Source: Hyphomicrobiales bacterium
GTDB lineage: Bacteria; Pseudomonadota; Alphaproteobacteria; Rhizobiales; Devosiaceae
DNA: 11,248 nt
Reading direction: 5' to 3'
NCBI GenBank assembly: GCA_028290345.1
Contig: JAQGKB010000195.1
Location: 1 to 11,248, forward strand
Part shown: one piece after another, positions 7,539 to 11,248 of the stretch
Layout of the letters: each line of letters begins with the position of its first letter
Position numbering within the stretch: position 1 is the first letter of the stretch
Program-made: the position numbers and the translations under genes
Notes under the pieces: model-generated
Database searches by the model: none
Told to the model about the DNA's origin: nothing
What the model saw: the letters and a program-made list of their open reading frames with translations, nothing else

Positions 7539-8939
7539 GTGCCGCAAAACACTCCGTCTGAAAAGCTCGAGGGCGTTCTCGCCCATGTGGATAGCCAGCT
7601 TGATGCAAGCCTCGATCGCCTGTTCGAGCTGATCCGGATTCCGAGCATTTCGACCGATCCGGCGCATAGCTCCGATTGCATCAAGGCGGCGGAATGGCTG
7701 ACGGACGAACTTCTCGATCTGGGGTTCGAGGCTTCGGTGCGGCCAACGGGCGGACACCCGATGGTAGTTGCCCACGATAAGGCCGCCGACGGCGTGCATG
7801 TGCTGTTCTACGGGCATTATGACGTGCAGCCGGTGGATCCGCTGGCGCTGTGGGAGACGCCGCCGTTCGAACCGCGGATCAAGACCAACGCCGACGGGAA
7901 GAAGCAGATCGTCGCTCGTGGCTCGTCCGACGACAAGGGGCAGCTGCTGACGTTTGTCGAAGCTTGCCGCGCTTGGAAGGCGGTGACCGGCGCATTGCCG
8001 ATCAAGGTTTCGAGCCTGTTCGAGGGCGAAGAGGAGGCCGGCAGCAAGAGCCTGGGGCCGTTCCTCGATGCGGCCGCGGCAGAGTTGAAGGCCGATGTGG
8101 CGCTGGTTTGCGATACCGACATGTGGGACGAGCAGACGCCCGCCATCACCACGATGCTGCGCGGGCTCGTGGGCGAAGAAATCGAGATCACCTGCGCCAA
8201 CCAGGATCTGCATTCCGGCATGTTCGGCAATGCGGCGCGCAATCCGTTGCAGGTGCTTTCCGAGATCGTGGCGAGCCTGCGCACACCGGACGGCGGCGTG
8301 GCGGTTGCCGGGTTTTACGACGGCGTGTCCGAGGTTCCCGACAGCGTCAAGGCGCAGTGGGCAAAGCTCAATTTCAATGCGGCGGAGTTTCTGGGCGGCG
8401 TCGGGCTCTCGATCCCGGCGGGCGAAGAGGGCCGCAGTGTGCTGGAACAGACCTGGGCGCGGCCGACTTGCGAGATCAACGGCATGAGCGGCGGCTACAC
8501 CGGCGAGGGTTTCAAGACCGTCATCCCGGCCAAGGCGAGCGCCAAGATCTCGTTCCGGCTGGTGGCCGGACAGGACCCGGCCAAGATTCGCGAGGCGTTC
8601 CGGGCGCATGTCCGGGCCCGCATTCCGGCCGATTGCAGCGTGAAATTCACCGAACATGGCGGCAGCCCCGCCATCGCGCTGCCGCCGGACAGCCCATTGC
8701 TGCGCAAGGCGCTCGCCGCGTTGACGACGGAATGGCAGAAGGACGCGACGCTGATGGGCAGCGGCGGCTCGATCCCGGTGGTTGGGGAATTCACCCGGCG
8801 GCTGGGGATGGATTCGCTGCTGATCGGCTTCGCGCAGATCGACGACCGCATCCATAGCCCGAACGAGAAATACGACCTCGAAAGCTTCCACAAGGGCATC
8901 CGCTCATGGGTGCGAATTTTGGCGGCGTTTGCGGAGTAG
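7539..8939 (+). CDS. M20 family metallopeptidase, CNDP/carnosinase-like dipeptidase
   Basis: A 466-residue (from GTG 7539) di-zinc or manganese peptidase of the M20 family, probably hydrolysing dipeptides or other short peptides or amides in the cytoplasm. Motifs in order: RIPSIST (33-39); FYGHYDVQP with metal ligand H93 and D95; RGSSDDKGQ with bridging D131; FEGEEEAGS with the general base and ligand glutamates at 164-166; VCDTDMW with D194; NQDLHSGMFG with H225 at the start of the lid/dimerisation insert; and IHSPNEKYD near the C-terminus with H439. All residues expected for an active enzyme are present, and the length is near that of human CNDP2 (475 aa). A longer form from TTG 7524 adds five residues. 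It follows the amidohydrolase by 23 bases in a likely operon and ends facing the pqqE/peptidase unit. Substrate specificity cannot be read from the sequence. Confidence 0.94.
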   Translation: MPQNTPSEKLEGVLAHVDSQLDASLDRLFELIRIPSISTDPAHSSDCIKAAEWLTDELLDLGFEASVRPTGGHPMVVAHDKAADGVHVLFYGHYDVQPVDPLALWETPPFEPRIKTNADGKKQIVARGSSDDKGQLLTFVEACRAWKAVTGALPIKVSSLFEGEEEAGSKSLGPFLDAAAAELKADVALVCDTDMWDEQTPAITTMLRGLVGEEIEITCANQDLHSGMFGNAARNPLQVLSEIVASLRTPDGGVAVAGFYDGVSEVPDSVKAQWAKLNFNAAEFLGGVGLSIPAGEEGRSVLEQTWARPTCEINGMSGGYTGEGFKTVIPAKASAKISFRLVAGQDPAKIREAFRAHVRARIPADCSVKFTEHGGSPAIALPPDSPLLRKALAALTTEWQKDATLMGSGGSIPVVGEFTRRLGMDSLLIGFAQIDDRIHSPNEKYDLESFHKGIRSWVRILAAFAE

Positions 8940-9011
8940 CTGGGCTTGGAGTCCCCTGACTACCGGCGAGGGCAAAACCTCACTGGGCCCGCTGAATGCT
9001 CGCAGTTGAAA

Positions 9012-9104
9012 CCGTCATCACCCGGTTTATCCGGGTGATCCAGGCTTTGCAGCGTCCGCCCAGTTCCGGGCCCTGGATTGCCCGGATAAACCGGGCAATG
9101 ACGG
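9012..9104. repeat. Inverted pair of REP-like palindromes (REPIN/BIME-like) between convergent genes
   Basis: Two 33-base units, 9012-9044 and 9072-9104, are inverted copies of each other at 29 of 33 positions, separated by 27 bases. Each contains its own perfect 9-bp stem with a 5-base loop: 9017-9025 with 9031-9039, and 9077-9085 with 9091-9099. The four differences between the units fall on two base pairs of the stem and preserve pairing in both. The element fills the gap between a plus-strand and a minus-strand gene end, so it may also act as a bidirectional transcription terminator. Similar palindromes with CGTCAT and CCAGG flanks around a CCGG stem are scattered in many alphaproteobacterial genomes. 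Confidence 0.85.
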
Positions 9105-9120
9105 AGCCGAGGGGGAAGCT

Positions 9121-10101
9121 CTAGCCGAGGCGGGCGGCGAATTCGGCGATGGCGGCTTTCAGGGCCTCGGTGATGCCGGGTTCGGTGATCTGGTGCCCGG
9201 CCCGGTCGATGATGCGCAGTTGCGCATCCGGCCAGCGGGCGGCCAGGGCGGCAGCGGTCTTGGGTGGGCACAAGAGGTCGTAGCGGCCCTGGATGATGAT
9301 GCCGGGGATGCCGGCGAGGCGGCCGGCATTGGCCATGAGTTGGCCGGGGGCCATGAAGCTGTCATTGGCGAAGTAGTGAGCTTCCATCAGTCCGGTGGCG
9401 GGCAACGGCCGTGACAGGTTGTTGATCGAGGTGAAATCGAGCCGGGTCTGGGCCGGAGCACTTTCGGAGAGGATGCGCTCCGTATCGGCATAAGCGCGGG
9501 TCGCCGGGCCGGCGATTTGCGGATCGGGGCTGTGGATGCGGGCGAAATAGGCTTCGAGCGGTCGGGTGCGTTCGTTCTCTGTCAGCAGGCTGAGGAAATC
9601 GTCGTGGAGCGCGGGGTAGAAGCGAGACAGGCCTTCGACGAAGGCCCAGTTCAGTTCCTCCCGGGTGCCGAGAAACGTGGCGCGCAAGACAATGCCGGAG
9701 ACATGTTCGGGGTGCGTTTGCCCATAGGCCAACGCCAGTGTCGCGCCCCAGGAACCGCCGACGACCAGCCAGCGCTCGATGCCGAGGTTTTGACGGATCA
9801 GTTCCATGTCGGCGACGAGATGCGGGGTGGTGTTGGCCTCGCGGCTACCTTTCGGCAGGCTGCGGCCGGCGCCGCGTTGGTCGAAGAGCACGGCGCGGTA
9901 GCGCGAGGGATCGAAGAATTTTCGGTGGTCCGGCTGGCAGCCGCTGCCGGGGCCGCCGTGCAGGTAGACCGCCGGGATGCCATCGGCGCGACCGACCGTC
10001 TCGACGTAGAGCTCGTGGCCATCGCCGACCGGCAGCATTGTCTGGGTGAGCGGCGCAAAGCCGGTGGCGGGGAGTGGAACGGGCTCGGCGTCAGGCGCCA
10101 T
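9121..10101 (-). CDS. pip: Proline iminopeptidase-type alpha/beta hydrolase (peptidase family S33)
   Basis: A 326-residue serine hydrolase expected to release N-terminal proline from short peptides. It shows the oxyanion motif YLHGGPGSG (46-54), the family signature LFDQRGAGRS (72-81), the nucleophile elbow GGSWGAT with S117, GRYDLLCPP with acid D275, and AGHQ with catalytic H303. Length and motif order match bacterial prolyl aminopeptidases. I saw no secretion signal. The start at ATG 10101 is supported by GAAGG 5 bases upstream and by the conserved N-terminal domain beginning soon after; the open frame continues upstream only as an out-of-frame reading of pqqE. The start lies 11 bases inside the end of pqqE, so the two are probably translationally coupled. 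A role in trimming the PQQ precursor peptide is possible but unproven, and general peptide turnover is the default reading. Confidence 0.92.
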   Translation of the reverse strand: MAPDAEPVPLPATGFAPLTQTMLPVGDGHELYVETVGRADGIPAVYLHGGPGSGCQPDHRKFFDPSRYRAVLFDQRGAGRSLPKGSREANTTPHLVADMELIRQNLGIERWLVVGGSWGATLALAYGQTHPEHVSGIVLRATFLGTREELNWAFVEGLSRFYPALHDDFLSLLTENERTRPLEAYFARIHSPDPQIAGPATRAYADTERILSESAPAQTRLDFTSINNLSRPLPATGLMEAHYFANDSFMAPGQLMANAGRLAGIPGIIIQGRYDLLCPPKTAAALAARWPDAQLRIIDRAGHQITEPGITEALKAAIAEFAARLG

Positions 10102-11239
10102 ATTCACCTTCGGTCTCCAGCGTACCGCCGGAAAAGTTGCGATAGATAAACCGGTTCGAGCCCTCGGCAGATTCGACGGTCGCCAGCTTGAACACTTTCT
10201 CATGAAGCGGTGAGAACGAGCAAGCCGGATCGGTGTTGGCGGCATCGCCGGTGAGCGCCGCCGCCTGGCAGCGGCAGCCGCCGAAATCGACTTCCTTGAA
10301 GGCGCAACTCTGGCACGGCTCCGGCATCCAGCCGGTGCCGCGATAGCGGTTGAAGGCTTCGGAATTCTGCCAGATCCAGGCGATGGAATGGTTAGAGCGA
10401 ACCGATTCAAAATTCATGCCGGTGATGGTTTCGGCGGCGTGGCAGGGCAAGACCTTGCCCGAGGGCGTGATATTGAAGAACTGCCGGCCCCAGCCGCCCA
10501 TGCACTTTTTCGGCCGGATTGCGTAGTAATCGGGCACCACGTAATCGATGGCGAGAATGCCCTTGAGCCGGATGGCGGCTTCTTCGACGATGCGGCTCGA
10601 TTCCTCGATCTGCTCGAGCGTGGGCATCAGCGCGGCGCGGTTCTTCAGCGCCCAGCCGTAATATTGCACGTTGGCGATCTCGATGCGGTCGGCGTCGAGT
10701 TCAACCGCGAGGTCGATGATCTCGGCGATCTGGTGCAGGTTTTGCCGGTGCATGACGGCGTTGACCGTCAGCGGCAAGCCCAACTCGCGGGTCCAGATCG
10801 CCGCCTCGCGCTTCTTGGCATGCGAATTCTTGAAGCCGGCGACGCGATTGGCCAGTTCCGGCTCGGCGCCCTGGAAGCTGATCTGCACGTGGCAGAGCCC
10901 GGCATCGGCTAGCGCAGCGAGCTTTTCCCTGGTCAGCAGCACGGCCGAGGTGATGATGTTGGAATAAAGCCCTACATCGCTGGCGTGCTGGACCAGCTCG
11001 ACCAAGTCCTTGCGCACCGTCGGCTCGCCGCCGGAGAAATGCACCTGCAGCACGCCGATTTCGGCGAGTTCGGTCAAAACCTTCTTCCACTCATCGGTGG
11101 TGAGTTCGGCGTTGGAGCGCTCCATCTCGACGGGGTTGGAGCAATAGGGGCATTGCAGCGGGCATCGGTGCGTCAGTTCGAGCAGCACGGCGAGCGGGAT
11201 GCCAAAAGTTTCGGCGACGGTGCTGCCGCGGCTGTGCAT
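10091..11239 (-). CDS. pqqE: PqqA peptide cyclase PqqE (radical SAM/SPASM); true start may lie beyond the window
   Basis: PqqE uses S-adenosylmethionine and Fe-S clusters to form the Glu-Tyr carbon-carbon crosslink in the peptide PqqA, held by the chaperone PqqD, as the first chemical step of pyrroloquinoline quinone synthesis. Numbered from ATG 11239 (382 aa): LELTHRCPLQCPYCSNP carries the radical SAM cysteines C26, C30 and C33; SGGEPT (69-74) is the SAM-binding GGE motif; NVQYYGWALKNRAALMP (190-206) and IDYVVPDYYA (231-240) are PqqE-specific; the C-terminal SPASM region has C246 (KKCMGGWGR), C266 (VLPCHAAE), C309, C312, C322, C324 and C340 (TDPACSFSPLH). All cluster cysteines appear present. 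GTG 11242 is another start and the frame remains open to the window edge, with too little upstream sequence to see a ribosome binding site. Other pqq genes would be expected to the right. The downstream peptidase overlaps its last 11 bases. Confidence 0.95.
   Translation of the reverse strand: MHSRGSTVAETFGIPLAVLLELTHRCPLQCPYCSNPVEMERSNAELTTDEWKKVLTELAEIGVLQVHFSGGEPTVRKDLVELVQHASDVGLYSNIITSAVLLTREKLAALADAGLCHVQISFQGAEPELANRVAGFKNSHAKKREAAIWTRELGLPLTVNAVMHRQNLHQIAEIIDLAVELDADRIEIANVQYYGWALKNRAALMPTLEQIEESSRIVEEAAIRLKGILAIDYVVPDYYAIRPKKCMGGWGRQFFNITPSGKVLPCHAAETITGMNFESVRSNHSIAWIWQNSEAFNRYRGTGWMPEPCQSCAFKEVDFGGCRCQAAALTGDAANTDPACSFSPLHEKVFKLATVESAEGSNRFIYRNFSGGTLETEGEYGA
10107..10111 (-). promoter_or_regulatory. 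Ribosome binding site of the S33 peptidase inside pqqE
   Basis: GAAGG on the minus strand lies 5 bases before ATG 10101 and within the last codons of pqqE. It fixes the peptidase start and supports coupled translation. Confidence 0.6.
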
Positions 11240-11248
11240 CACGGCGAG

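Noticed and set aside
7512..8891. A 459-codon open frame antisense to the M20 peptidase
   Set aside because: It is a mirror of the strongly GC-biased codons of the real gene. The product is Arg/His/Gln-rich with no recognisable motif, while the plus-strand frame has every M20 active-site motif.
10102..10410. Upstream extension of the S33 peptidase frame
   Set aside because: It is the out-of-frame reading of pqqE; homology and the ribosome binding site place the start at 10101.

Overview
The window reads like chromosomal DNA of a high-GC Gram-negative bacterium, most likely an alphaproteobacterium. The grounds are strong G/C preference at third codon positions, a tripartite RND efflux pump, a PQQ biosynthesis gene, and a CGTCAT...CCGG...CCAGG-type palindromic intergenic repeat of a style common in alphaproteobacteria. 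I cannot fix genus or order by reading alone. No tRNA, rRNA, insertion sequence, phage gene or CRISPR array is visible.

Layout, left to right. Positions 1-700 (minus) hold most of panB, the first enzyme of pantothenate synthesis, cut at its C-terminus by the window edge. A short divergent spacer separates it from a small NIPSNAP-family gene at 924-1250 (plus). About 370 bases without a convincing gene follow. Then comes a two-gene efflux operon: an HlyD/MdtA-type membrane fusion protein (1623-2966) and an RND transporter (2963-6109), joined by a 4-base GTGA overlap. After a strong hairpin at 6143-6179 comes a second plus-strand pair: an MTA/SAH-deaminase-like amidohydrolase (6193-7515) and a carnosinase/CNDP-type M20 metallopeptidase (7539-8939). 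The right end runs on the minus strand: pqqE (10091-11239, possibly starting beyond the window) followed by a proline-iminopeptidase-type alpha/beta hydrolase (9121-10101) whose start codon lies inside the end of pqqE. The two transcription directions converge at 8940-9120, which holds an inverted pair of REP-like palindromes.

The genes form at least three independent units: pantothenate synthesis, drug or solute efflux, and hydrolytic catabolism, plus the tail of a PQQ operon. I see no evidence of a new defence or mobile system. The most noteworthy points are the repeat pair with fully compensatory base changes in its stems, the coupling of a peptidase to pqqE (which modifies the peptide PqqA), and the hairpin directly before the amidohydrolase start.
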